Assembly (NCBI GenBank): GCA_023954715.1
Contig: JAGSHD010000004.1
Location: 1-64,000, forward strand
Reading direction: 5' to 3'
Length of the DNA: 64,000 bases
Source: Candidatus Cloacimonadota bacterium
Lineage (GTDB): Bacteria; Muiribacteriota; UBA6191
A program made the translations under genes and the position numbers. A model generated the notes under the pieces. The model had not been told where the DNA came from. It did not search any database and saw only the letters and a list, made by a program, of their open reading frames with translations. Below, piece by piece: positions 53,319-62,748 of the stretch (positions within the stretch are counted from its first letter, which is position 1; the number at the start of each line of letters is the position of its first letter).

Positions 53319-53618
53319 CTAAAATCCTTGTTTACTAGATTTACAAATAAATATATGTTCGTCCACAAATGAGATACTATCTCCTAATTCAAGGTTTTCT
53401 AAATAAGGCATATTAGAAAATGATCGAATAACTCCTTGATAGTTTTCTCCCTCTATTTTTGTCACTTCTACGCTCAATCTTGTTTCTGATTCATTTTCTA
53501 CCCCAAGAACCACTTCACATGATATGCGAACCTCAGTATCTTGTATTTTTTCTCCCATTTTATTTTCATATTCCACAAATTGTATTTTGGAACCGGGAAA
53601 TCTTTTAACTAAATTCAT
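53319..53618 (-). CDS. Small beta-rich hypothetical protein
   Basis: A 99-residue protein with alternating strands. The segment GENYQGVIRSFSNMPYLENLELGDSISFVDEHIFIC has the Y-x-G-x...N-x-P-x...G-D-x-x-x-F layout seen in DUF2314-like small proteins; this is a loose resemblance only. No signal peptide. It ends immediately beyond the tRNA terminator on the opposite strand. Role unknown. Confidence 0.6.
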   Translation of the reverse strand: MNLVKRFPGSKIQFVEYENKMGEKIQDTEVRISCEVVLGVENESETRLSVEVTKIEGENYQGVIRSFSNMPYLENLELGDSISFVDEHIFICKSSKQGF

Positions 53619-53760
53619 ATATAAACCTTTTGTAAACAGGAATTCTAAGCTTAATATTTGCTCTATATTTACATTTTAATATATAATAAATAGTAAGTCG
53701 ATAAACTTAGGAAGCTAATAACTATATCAAACCAAATCATGGTATAAACACTTTGTTAGC

Positions 53761-55515
53761 ATGGGGAAAATCTTGAATCTAATAAGCTGTCTAGGCCTTT
53801 TAAGTATTTTGTGCATCAAATTAAAATATTTATCTGTGCACAATTACCAATCCACAACTAAAACAATTATTTTTTTAGGTGTCCTTTCTTTAGTTCTTCC
53901 TAAATCTATTTTTTGTAACCCTATCGTTATCAACGATCTTAGAGCTGGATGGCATAACATTGCCGGTACAAGCCAAAGTGTAGATCAATTTTTAACAAAC
54001 TACTCTCAAGTATCGCAAATCTTTTCTTATCAAAACAATGGATGGAAACAAGATCTAAATAGTGCTTCAACACAAGGATACCCTGTACTGACAGGAGTAC
54101 TTGAACCAAGTCGTGGATATTGGATTAATATTCCGTTAATCAAAGACAAACCTATTGTTACTGGTAATAAAGATACTATCGCAATCAGCTATGTCTTGGC
54201 CCAATTTGACGGAAACCCCTTTGACTTAGAGTTTTCTTACTCCAGTGACAATGGGGCTACTTACTCTACCTCTAGTAATATAAGAGGTAACATAAGCTCA
54301 ATAACTGCAGGACAAAATACGATATTGTGGGATTCACATTTGGATAATTTAGCATCTAGCAGCCAGCAAAAGATAAAAATTAGATTAAACAATAACAATT
54401 CTAATTTTTCAGTACAATCCCTACCCTTTAACTTTGAGGGTACTCTTGTTACTAGTCCTTCTCTTTCTCAAATGACAATTATTACCCATACTCAATTTAA
54501 TATCTCTCCATCAAGCACCTTCTTTTCTCACGAAAGCCAAGAAATTCATTTTACTATTCCGCAGAATGCTATCTCTTTTTCAATCAATGCCTTTCATCAA
54601 CAAAATAAAGATATTGCAATATCTAGCCTTAGAAGCCCTATTCCCCAAGGACAATTACAAAGCACTCAATTATTAAACTACAACAATGAAAACGAATACT
54701 GGAACCTAAATATCATTCCAGAGATTAAATCCTCATTTAACGCATTACATTTTCCAAAAGAAACATTAGAAAACATAGTCGCTGCTCCTGGGCTGTGGTC
54801 ATATAAAATCGGCCTTCGGGAGCATTCAACAAACATTGAAACCAAAATTACAATTCGAACTAGTACACAGGAGCACACAGAAGAAATTCATATTCAACCT
54901 TATTATTGTGGAAACGGAAACACTTATAGCCTTAATCAAGTCAATCAAGCTGTACAAACAATTAAAACAATCTACGAAGGAAATGGACAAAACATTAAAG
55001 TAGTTTTACAGGATACAAAAATTATCTCTTCAATCAATTATGTGGCAGATGATTTTAACGATTCTCAAACATCCTTACTCCTGAAATCTGGCTCTTCTGA
55101 CTCGGTAAACATTTATTTTATTGAAGATTGGGATTATAACAACTCTACCCTAGACGCATCAGGAACCCTTGGAATTGCTGCCTCCATACCGGGTTCTTTT
55201 GGTATACAATCCTCATGGAACGGTGTAATTATTAATCTAGCCTTGCATGGAACACCAAATACTGCAAATATTGAATTTCTTGGCAAAACAGCAACTCACG
55301 AAGTCGGACACTGGTTAGGTCTCTACCACACAACAGAAAATGGTGGAACACTATTCGACCCCCTTGTTGATACAGCTAAATGTCCTACCTTTTACAATAA
55401 CCCCGCCAAATGTACAGACGGAACAAACCTAATGTTTTGGCTTGCTGATCCTTCACAGTCCATAATCACTCAAGATCAATATTTGATCCTTAGAAAGTCC
55501 CCCATAGTGAGATAA
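53761..55515 (+). CDS. Exported zinc metalloprotease, metzincin-like
   Basis: A 584-residue protein. The N-terminus carries hydrophobic segments (about 5-20 and 42-56); the second looks like a signal peptide, so the true start may be later. Residues 57-120 are a secreted-protein-like domain (GWHNIAGTSQSV...SRGYWIN), as in some surface proteins. The catalytic motif is HEVGHWLGLYH (513-523: HExxHxxGxxH) with a Met-turn-like TNLMFW (Met558). Cys-containing loops follow the motif. These features place it with metzincins (pappalysin/M43-like). It probably cleaves extracellular proteins. The HEAT gene starts two bases after its stop. Confidence 0.85.
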   Translation: MGKILNLISCLGLLSILCIKLKYLSVHNYQSTTKTIIFLGVLSLVLPKSIFCNPIVINDLRAGWHNIAGTSQSVDQFLTNYSQVSQIFSYQNNGWKQDLNSASTQGYPVLTGVLEPSRGYWINIPLIKDKPIVTGNKDTIAISYVLAQFDGNPFDLEFSYSSDNGATYSTSSNIRGNISSITAGQNTILWDSHLDNLASSSQQKIKIRLNNNNSNFSVQSLPFNFEGTLVTSPSLSQMTIITHTQFNISPSSTFFSHESQEIHFTIPQNAISFSINAFHQQNKDIAISSLRSPIPQGQLQSTQLLNYNNENEYWNLNIIPEIKSSFNALHFPKETLENIVAAPGLWSYKIGLREHSTNIETKITIRTSTQEHTEEIHIQPYYCGNGNTYSLNQVNQAVQTIKTIYEGNGQNIKVVLQDTKIISSINYVADDFNDSQTSLLLKSGSSDSVNIYFIEDWDYNNSTLDASGTLGIAASIPGSFGIQSSWNGVIINLALHGTPNTANIEFLGKTATHEVGHWLGLYHTTENGGTLFDPLVDTAKCPTFYNNPAKCTDGTNLMFWLADPSQSIITQDQYLILRKSPIVR

Positions 55516-55517
55516 TT

Positions 55518-56024
55518 ATGACGATCAAACTTTTTTTATTTCTTAGTCTTATAGCTTGTGATTTTACTGCTGAAATTAAAACCTTATTATCTGGTTACGA
55601 GTGGAAACTTAAACCAAAATCCTTTTTAGATCGAAGTGAAGACACTGTCTCACAGCTAATGGATATTTCACAAAGTGAGCAAGTCAGATATCATATAAGA
55701 GTACGTGCAATTATTGCCCTTAGTCTCTTTAAAGAAGAGCGAGTCATTCAATTTATAGAAAAACAAATTGATAATCAACCGCAAGCTGCCACCCTGCTAA
55801 GACATGTCTCATCACTCTCTAAATTAACTTCAAAGGATAGTGATCGCTTTGTACGTACGGCAAAAAAACTTATTATGAATAAAGATGATCAAGTTAGATT
55901 GAGCGTTGCTAAAGGCCTAAAAAAAATAAACACACGAAGCTCTAGATCGTTACTTAAGGTACAAGCTAGCAACGAAAGCAACCCTGCTATCAAGAGATTT
56001 ATTGAAAATGGAAGAATCTACTAA
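55518..56024 (+). CDS. Exported HEAT-repeat protein
   Basis: A 168-residue protein with a short hydrophobic start ending in LSLIAC, a possible lipobox. Helical pairs follow in the HEAT style (RVRAIIALSLFKEERVIQFI, then DQVRLSVAKGLKKINTRSS). The gene begins two bases after the metalloprotease stop, so it is co-translated and may be the protease's partner, anchor or inhibitor. Same strand; convergent with the gene at 56021 (four-base overlap). Family assignment is by pattern only. Confidence 0.7.
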   Translation: MTIKLFLFLSLIACDFTAEIKTLLSGYEWKLKPKSFLDRSEDTVSQLMDISQSEQVRYHIRVRAIIALSLFKEERVIQFIEKQIDNQPQAATLLRHVSSLSKLTSKDSDRFVRTAKKLIMNKDDQVRLSVAKGLKKINTRSSRSLLKVQASNESNPAIKRFIENGRIY

Positions 56025-56389
56025 AAGAACCTTGGAAAGTTCATTACATTGGAGGACTCATCTGTTTTTCTACGCTCTTGCTCTAGATAGGAGTTAAGCC
56101 AATCCACTAATTTTCGATGAAACAGTCCTTGCGGGAAACTAGAGTCTGCATTATTCATAGGGAAACGAAAAAATAAAGAGTGCCCATTATCATACTCTAC
56201 GGTAGCTTCAAAAAGCTCATAGCTAACACCCGTTTGAATCCTAGAAGACATTGCTCTTAAAATTAAGTCTGCCTCTCGCAATGAAAATACCACTCGCGTT
56301 TGTGATCTATCTTCTGATCGTGGACGAATCAAAATCTTTTGCATACATTGTGGATTTAAGTATATATTATGGATTTGATCATCTGTCAT
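56021..56389 (-). CDS. Hypothetical protein
   Basis: A 122-residue soluble protein without signal peptide. It has a beta-alpha composition and a conserved-looking core RVVFSLREADLILRAMSSRIQTG. I do not recognise a family. It overlaps the end of the HEAT gene by four bases on the opposite strand and is divergent from the M18 aminopeptidase gene. No function is proposed. Confidence 0.6.
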   Translation of the reverse strand: MTDDQIHNIYLNPQCMQKILIRPRSEDRSQTRVVFSLREADLILRAMSSRIQTGVSYELFEATVEYDNGHSLFFRFPMNNADSSFPQGLFHRKLVDWLNSYLEQERRKTDESSNVMNFPRFF

Positions 56390-56497
56390 AAAAGCTCATT
56401 TTGTATTTTTCTTGAATTGAATATCTTTTATTCTATGATATACTATGAGCATTCAAAACCACAATTTTTTAGGCAATTTATGAAAGAAGAATAGCAA

Positions 56498-57790
56498 ATG
56501 CATCAAGATCAACTCAATCAACAATTAATGGATTATATTTATAACTCACCTACTCCTTATCATGCTACTGAAAATGCAAAAGCACTGTTAAAGAAACATG
56601 GATATATTGAGTTATTCGAAAAAGAAGCTTGGAGTATTCAAGAAAATTCAAAATACTATGTAACCAGAAACGACTCTTCTTTGATTGCTTTTAAAACCCC
56701 ATCAAAAAACCTCATATCAGATGGCTTTAGAATGGCTGGTGCTCATACAGACAGTCCATGTTTAAAAATTAAACCAAATGGTGAAAAAAGCTTTCAAAAC
56801 TATTTGCAGTTTGGTGTGGAAATATACGGTGGAGCCTTGTTATCAACTTGGTTTGATCGAGACTTGTCTTTGGCTGGTAAAGTCACTGGTGTTGACTCTA
56901 ACAAGCAACTTAAGTCTACCTTGATCGACTTTAAAAAACCGATTGCCATTCTACCTAATTTAGCTATTCACCTAAACCGAACTGCAAATACCGGTTTTGC
57001 AATTAACAAAGAAACTCATATGCCACCTATTTGCTTTCAAGATTTTGATGGCGAGGACAAAACTTCTTTTCAAGATGAGCTACTTAAAGAAGTACAAAAA
57101 AGCTCTGACATTCAAAACATCTTAAATGCAGACTTATCTTTTTATGATTATCAAAAACCAAGTTTAGTAGGTTTAAAAAACGACTTTATTAGCTGTGCCC
57201 GACTCGACAACTTGCTTAGTAGCTATGTGCTACTAGAGAGTCTAATCCAAAGTAACGATGATTTTGGTCAGTTAATTGTTTTAAACGATCACGAAGAAGT
57301 AGGAAGCAACTCAAGCTCTGGAGCGTGTGGAAACTTCTTACACTCTTTACTGAAAAGAATATTCACCGATGAAGAGTCTTTATCAAGAGCAATCGATTCC
57401 TCTGTTATGATTAGTTGTGATAATGCTCACGGAATCCATCCTAACTTTCCTGAAAAGCATGAGTCCTTACATGCACCTATCTTAAATATGGGGCCAGCTA
57501 TTAAAAATAATGCTAATCAAAAGTATGCAAGTGATTGTGAAAGTTCCTCGATTTTCGAGTTAGCAGCGCAAGCTGCAAATATCCCTTTACAAAAATTTGT
57601 GATTCGACAAGATATGGGATGTGGAAGCACAATTGGACCTATCACAGCCACAAAACTTGGTATTAAAACCGTTGATGTGGGAGTTCCTACATTTGCTATG
57701 CACTCTATTCGAGAAACCGCTGGTAGTAGGGACTCATATTACTTGTTTCAGGTATTGAAAAAAATATTTGAAACCAGACACTTTCTCTAA
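56498..57790 (+). CDS. apeB: M18 family aminopeptidase
   Basis: A 430-residue M18 metallopeptidase. Residues visible: AGAHTDSPCLKIKP with metal ligand His83 and Asp85, CARLDNLL with Asp237, VLNDHEEVGS with Glu266 and Glu267, and the late FAMHSIRE His. It removes N-terminal (often acidic) residues in a cytoplasmic dodecamer. It is a single gene in the opposite direction to the PAS kinase and overlaps that gene's stop by four bases. The gene symbol follows the Pseudomonas-type name and is tentative. Confidence 0.9.
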   Translation: MHQDQLNQQLMDYIYNSPTPYHATENAKALLKKHGYIELFEKEAWSIQENSKYYVTRNDSSLIAFKTPSKNLISDGFRMAGAHTDSPCLKIKPNGEKSFQNYLQFGVEIYGGALLSTWFDRDLSLAGKVTGVDSNKQLKSTLIDFKKPIAILPNLAIHLNRTANTGFAINKETHMPPICFQDFDGEDKTSFQDELLKEVQKSSDIQNILNADLSFYDYQKPSLVGLKNDFISCARLDNLLSSYVLLESLIQSNDDFGQLIVLNDHEEVGSNSSSGACGNFLHSLLKRIFTDEESLSRAIDSSVMISCDNAHGIHPNFPEKHESLHAPILNMGPAIKNNANQKYASDCESSSIFELAAQAANIPLQKFVIRQDMGCGSTIGPITATKLGIKTVDVGVPTFAMHSIRETAGSRDSYYLFQVLKKIFETRHFL

Positions 57791-59658
57791 GAGTCTTTTT
57801 TGATATGCTTTTGTAATACAGATAACAAAGTTGTTTTGTTCAATGGCTTGACCATAAAATCAACCATTCCTGCATCAAAACAGCTTTTTCTATCTGTATT
57901 AAACCCATTTGCAGTCAAAGCTACTATAGGTGGTATCTCTTTTTCTTCCAACTGATCAAACATCTGTTTCGTTGCTTCAAGTCCACCCATTATAGGCATA
58001 AAAAGATCCATTAAAACCAGATCAAAATAGCCTTTTTTAGTTTTTAATAGATTAAATGCCTCAAGTCCATTTTTAGCCCACACAATTTCACAGCCCATGC
58101 TTTGTAAATATGATTGAGTGATAGCCATATTTGCTTCGTTATCCTCAACTAAAAGCACTTTTGATCCCTCCACCGAAACCGAACTTAACTTTTTTTTGCT
58201 TTCTGCTTTAGGAGTTTCGTCTTCTTGGAGTGTAACAGTGAAGTAAAAAGTTGCCCCATTACCAAGCGAACTTTCTACCCATATTCGACCATTCATTAAC
58301 TCTACTAATGATTTACATAGAGTTAAACCAAGCCCTGTTCCACCAAATTCACGGGTAGTAGAACTATCCTGTTGAATAAAGGGTAAAAATAACCTCTCAA
58401 TTTGTTTACTGTTTATTCCCACTCCATTATCAGATACTTCAAACTGTAGCTGTCCATCATTTGGATATACTTTTACGCAAATGGTATCGTCTTTTGAAAA
58501 CTTCAAAGCGTTAGAAATTAGGTTTCTAAGAACCTGTAACAAACGTCCTTCATCTCCTACAAAGTAAGAAGACATGGACTGGTCAATATCTAGTAAAATC
58601 TTATTATTGTTCATCTTAGATATTGTAAAGAGAGACTGAATCAAAAAGTTTAAAGAGTGCTCTAAATTAAAGGGCCTACTTTCGAGTAGAGGAGTACCTG
58701 AATCTAATTTAGCATAATCTAAAATATCATTAATGATTTGTAATAATGAATCTGAAGAGTTTCTTATGATGTTAAGTGAGTCTTTGTGCTCCTCACTCAA
58801 ACTCTCATCCTCTAGCATTAAATCCGTAAAGCCCAAAATTCCATTCATTGGGGTTCTAATCTCATGACTCATCAGAGCAAAGAAGCTTTCTTTTGCTTTC
58901 ATTTCTTTGATCAAATCATTTTCAGCAGTTTTTTGTTTAGTGATATCTGTGAGAGTCCCCGTAAAGCGAATAGCCTTACCCTCTCTATCCCATTCTACTA
59001 CTTTTCCTCGGTCCCATATATATAACCAATGACCGGATTTATGTTTCATTCTATGAGTATTTTGATAATACTCGGTTTTACCTAACATGTGATTTTGTAA
59101 ATCTTCAAAGCAATTTTCTAAATCATCAGGGTGGACCTTATTCTCCCAGGTCTTTATATCTAAATCAAGTTCTGAGAGTTCGTAGCCGAGCATTTTGGCC
59201 CATTGTTGATCAAAAACAACTTCACCAGTTTGTGGATTCCAGTCCCATAAACCAAGACCTGTTCCTTCTAAAACCAGCTCTAATCTTTCTTTTTGTAAAA
59301 GCTCTTCTGTTTTATCATAGATACAACCTCGAAAATGAGTTGCTGTACCATCTAAACCATATAACACTTTCGTATGATCATACACTTTTTTATACGAGCC
59401 ATCTTTGTGTTTAACTCGATATATTTGATGGGTAAACTCATCACATCTAGTATCTAGCGCATCAGAAACTTCTTTCATCACCAACGGTAAATCTTCAGGG
59501 TGAATCAATCCCGCATAACGTGCGTCTCCTGATAAAAATTCTTCTGAACTATAACCTAACAACTGTAAAACGTTTTCACTTACTTCACATACAGGCCAAT
59601 TCTCGGAATTTTCCCAAGTGAAAAAAGTCATTTTTCCTTGATGAATAATGCTATTCAT
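57787..59658 (-). CDS. PAS-PAS hybrid histidine kinase
   Basis: A 623-residue cytoplasmic hybrid kinase. Two PAS domains occupy about 10-125 and 128-245, each with the LGYSxxE/LGYELSE and HPEDL/HPDDL marks and a PAC tail. The HisKA has [15 protein letters not shown] (His265), the HATPase domain shows NALKFS, DNGVGI and GTGLGL, and a C-terminal receiver has EDNEAN, Asp551 in [11 protein letters not shown] and Lys604. It senses a soluble or membrane-diffusible ligand through PAS, with an unknown output protein. Cytoplasmic, no transmembrane segments. Confidence 0.95.
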   Translation of the reverse strand: MNSIIHQGKMTFFTWENSENWPVCEVSENVLQLLGYSSEEFLSGDARYAGLIHPEDLPLVMKEVSDALDTRCDEFTHQIYRVKHKDGSYKKVYDHTKVLYGLDGTATHFRGCIYDKTEELLQKERLELVLEGTGLGLWDWNPQTGEVVFDQQWAKMLGYELSELDLDIKTWENKVHPDDLENCFEDLQNHMLGKTEYYQNTHRMKHKSGHWLYIWDRGKVVEWDREGKAIRFTGTLTDITKQKTAENDLIKEMKAKESFFALMSHEIRTPMNGILGFTDLMLEDESLSEEHKDSLNIIRNSSDSLLQIINDILDYAKLDSGTPLLESRPFNLEHSLNFLIQSLFTISKMNNNKILLDIDQSMSSYFVGDEGRLLQVLRNLISNALKFSKDDTICVKVYPNDGQLQFEVSDNGVGINSKQIERLFLPFIQQDSSTTREFGGTGLGLTLCKSLVELMNGRIWVESSLGNGATFYFTVTLQEDETPKAESKKKLSSVSVEGSKVLLVEDNEANMAITQSYLQSMGCEIVWAKNGLEAFNLLKTKKGYFDLVLMDLFMPIMGGLEATKQMFDQLEEKEIPPIVALTANGFNTDRKSCFDAGMVDFMVKPLNKTTLLSVLQKHIKKDS

Positions 59659-59876
59659 TGAGCTCCCTCACAAACGAATAATTATTATATTGCTCCCAAT
59701 GCTTATCATATCATAAAAACACTCAGTGTCTCATCAAGTATTAGTTAAATATTGCTATACTATCAGAATAACTAGAAAAAAAATATGCTTGAATAATCCT
59801 ATAAGTTTATAGATAAAATAAGGTCAAATCACCTTGTCTAAATCAACTTTCTTAGTAAAAGGATTGAAATCCATTT

Positions 59877-61244
59877 TTACAAATCAATCCCTTTAAGCTC
59901 TTTATATAATTTTACAGCATAAGAGTCTGTCATTCCAGAGATAAAGTCTGTGATTCGATGAAGTCTCTCATACAATGACAAACCACCTTGTTGCGAGTTA
60001 CATTCAAACTGATCTGGCAACAACTTTACCAAAAGATTATTTCTAGAAAACTCAAAATGATTTGGATCGCCTGAATAATAAACAGATGGTACAAACATAT
60101 CTAATAACCCTTGAATCACTTCGTAGCCTGCTAACTTCATTCGAACTACGTCTTTACAAGAGTAAATATGCTTATAAGCATAACTGAACATATCGTGAAA
60201 TTGAGAAGCCGATGGAATGATACTCGCTAATGCAAGATCAAATTTACCTGCCATTATAGCCTCTTCATTGGTGATGAAAGCCATAGCAACTTCTCTTACT
60301 AACTGACCGATTACTTTTCCAGAAAGATGTTCGATCTTGTCTTTATCACTAGAGAAGTCTTTAATCTCATCTAAGTAGTAGTCCTTTTTCTCCCTTAAAA
60401 TGGATAAAAAGAAGTCCAATACGACTTGATAACTCACATGTCCGAGGCGATAACCATCTTGAAAGTCAGCCACAACATAACTAATGTCATCAGCTGCCTC
60501 TAAAAGGTAAACCAGTGGATGCCTCGCCCAGACTTCCCCTTTAATTTGCTCAATCAAACCACACTTTGTCACCACTTCATCAAAATACTCTTCTTCAGTA
60601 AGAAAATAGTTGAACTTTTTATGATTTATCTTCTTGCTATCGTGCGCATTAATCTTAGCTTTTCTAGGGTACTTTAAAAATGTACCTAAAGTTGCATAAG
60701 TTAATTGTAATCCTCCAGCTCTATTTGGAGTTCTGTTATGTTTTTGCAAACGTGTTATCAAACGAAACCCTTGAGCATTTCCTTCAAAATTTTGAAATTC
60801 TGCTAGCTCGATGGGAGATAGTTCACCCAAATATTTTTCAACATTTTCTGGACGATTAAACCAAAATGCTATGGCATCTTCTCCAGCATGTCCAAATGGT
60901 GGGTTACCAATATCATGAGCTAAACATGCAGCTGACAATACTTCTGAAAAATGGTTTGCCTCTATGCCTTCTAACTCTTTTGGATATTTTTCTTTTAAAT
61001 GATGTCCAACAATAGAGCCAATGGACTTACCTACACATGAGACCTCCATTGAGTGAGTTAATCTTGTTCTAATATAGTCATCAGGAGCCAATGGAAAAAC
61101 TTGTGTTTTATCTTGAAGCCGCCGAAAAGCTGATGAAAATACCAATCGGTCATGATCTCTTTGAAAGAAAGAGCGTAAGTCTCCATCATGGGTAGAACAA
61201 CCAAGACGATCTTTGTTCATTAAGTTTTTCCATTGCATGCTCAT
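59877..61244 (-). CDS. dgt: dGTPase / dNTP triphosphohydrolase
   Basis: A 455-residue HD-domain protein. HD residues: RLTHSMEVS (His64), AACLAHDIGNPPFGHAGE (His110-Asp111, His119) and a later HPLVYLLEAADDISYVVADFQDG with the fourth Asp. The N-terminus RSFFQRDHDRLVFSSAFRRLQDKTQV is the family signature. It removes triphosphate from dGTP and related dNTPs. It is the last gene of an operon with HEAT and mfd, consistent with nucleotide-pool and repair functions. Length is normal for the long Dgt subfamily. Confidence 0.95.
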   Translation of the reverse strand: MSMQWKNLMNKDRLGCSTHDGDLRSFFQRDHDRLVFSSAFRRLQDKTQVFPLAPDDYIRTRLTHSMEVSCVGKSIGSIVGHHLKEKYPKELEGIEANHFSEVLSAACLAHDIGNPPFGHAGEDAIAFWFNRPENVEKYLGELSPIELAEFQNFEGNAQGFRLITRLQKHNRTPNRAGGLQLTYATLGTFLKYPRKAKINAHDSKKINHKKFNYFLTEEEYFDEVVTKCGLIEQIKGEVWARHPLVYLLEAADDISYVVADFQDGYRLGHVSYQVVLDFFLSILREKKDYYLDEIKDFSSDKDKIEHLSGKVIGQLVREVAMAFITNEEAIMAGKFDLALASIIPSASQFHDMFSYAYKHIYSCKDVVRMKLAGYEVIQGLLDMFVPSVYYSGDPNHFEFSRNNLLVKLLPDQFECNSQQGGLSLYERLHRITDFISGMTDSYAVKLYKELKGIDL

Positions 61245-61256
61245 AATAATCTCTTT

Positions 61257-62738
61257 CTAGTCTATAAATTCATCTAACTCTTCACCAAACTCTAAATCCA
61301 CACCTTCACGAACTTTGTAAATCTCTAACTCTCTAGCTACATGCTCAGAGTTTAAAGCCCATGTTTCTAACATTTGAGAAGCTCTTTCTCTGATGAGTAA
61401 ATTGCTGTGAGACATAAATTTCATAGCGATATCTACTAATCGTTCATCCAAAATGTGGTCGATACAAAAAATTACTGTAAGACAGGAGTTTTCATCCATT
61501 TCTGAAATTCTTTGTAACGCCTTGTAGCACTTTCCGAAGTACTTATCATTGAATTTTGAAGATTCGCTCAAACACAATATGACATTGCCTACTACTCGAT
61601 TATTAGCATCCTCGATTAAGGTAAAGATATCGTCATAACAATCTTCAACTTTTAAACTCGCTAAACCCTCTACTGCATTGGCACGTACTCTGGCTGACTC
61701 ATGATGTAAATATAATTTTAACACCCTTACTTTAGAAGCTTCATCAATTTTACAAAACGATAATTTTTGTAAATTAACAGCTAAGTCCTCAGGGGATAGA
61801 TTTGGACTACAAATTTCTTTGTAGAGTTTATCAAACTCTTCTAATTCAGACTCGTTGTATCTTTGCCTTTGTTTTTCCCAAACTAGACTTTGATTTCCTT
61901 TTTTGCTGCCAATGCCTTCGATCAAGTTTTTCGCAGCAGGCACTCCATTAACAGCCAAGTCCTCTAGAGATTTCCAGGCTGCTTCCCGTACCCCATCATC
62001 TTCATCTCCAATTAAAATCTCTAACCAATCTACTTTATCTGATAAGTTTACTGTTCCGATCCCAGTCGCCACAATTTTACGATTATTAGAGAAGCTCGAG
62101 TTGAGATACTCTTTAAATAAAGATTCAACAATTTTTGGATTTAGATTTTTTATATGATCCCATGACTTTTTTTGAGCGATGGGACTTAAGTTTTGCGTAC
62201 ACTCTAAAAGTTTGCTGATTGATTTTTTGGAGCCAATAATACGTAAAGCCTGTAACACAGTTTGTAAAACATCTTGGCTTGATCCCTTCAAATAAGGAAG
62301 TAAAAGATCATAAGCCCTAGCTCCTAATGAAGTGATCAGACGTATATTGACTTGTTTATAAAAGTCATCTTTAAAAGTACGCTCTTTTTTAATCATTATT
62401 TTTAAAAAAAGAGGGTTTTTAGTTTTTAATAGGTAGGTAAATGCTTTTCTAACACTAGCTTCTTGATTACTATTTAGTGCTTTTAAAATACGTCGTTGCC
62501 CATCAGTTAAGGACTTTTCTCGTTGTTCATGAGATTTATCCATTACATCTGCTTGAGATAACAACTCCAAAGCTCGCTCTCTCAAGATCAGATTTTTTTC
62601 TACTTTAGAAAATTTTTCTAAAATTAAAAACTTATCTGACAGCTCCGAATGAAACAGCTCATCTATAGCAGCTCTTCTAATTTTTGTATCCGGACTTCTT
62701 AGCGCCTGAATTATGTTTCTTTTGACTTGAGAAAACAA
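61257..62738 (-). CDS. HEAT-repeat protein
   Basis: A 493-residue helical protein made of HEAT-like repeats from beginning to end, such as RSPDTKIRRAAIDELFHSEL near 14, GVREAAWKSLEDLAVNG near 256, ARVRANAVEGLASLKVED near 360 and LIRERASQMLETWALN near 460. No signal peptide, so it is a cytoplasmic scaffold. It lies between mfd and dgt with spacings of 10 and 12 bases, implying an operon. Its partner may be a repair or transcription protein, which is inference. Confidence 0.85.
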   Translation of the reverse strand: MFSQVKRNIIQALRSPDTKIRRAAIDELFHSELSDKFLILEKFSKVEKNLILRERALELLSQADVMDKSHEQREKSLTDGQRRILKALNSNQEASVRKAFTYLLKTKNPLFLKIMIKKERTFKDDFYKQVNIRLITSLGARAYDLLLPYLKGSSQDVLQTVLQALRIIGSKKSISKLLECTQNLSPIAQKKSWDHIKNLNPKIVESLFKEYLNSSFSNNRKIVATGIGTVNLSDKVDWLEILIGDEDDGVREAAWKSLEDLAVNGVPAAKNLIEGIGSKKGNQSLVWEKQRQRYNESELEEFDKLYKEICSPNLSPEDLAVNLQKLSFCKIDEASKVRVLKLYLHHESARVRANAVEGLASLKVEDCYDDIFTLIEDANNRVVGNVILCLSESSKFNDKYFGKCYKALQRISEMDENSCLTVIFCIDHILDERLVDIAMKFMSHSNLLIRERASQMLETWALNSEHVARELEIYKVREGVDLEFGEELDEFID

Positions 62739-62748
62739 TCCAATACCC

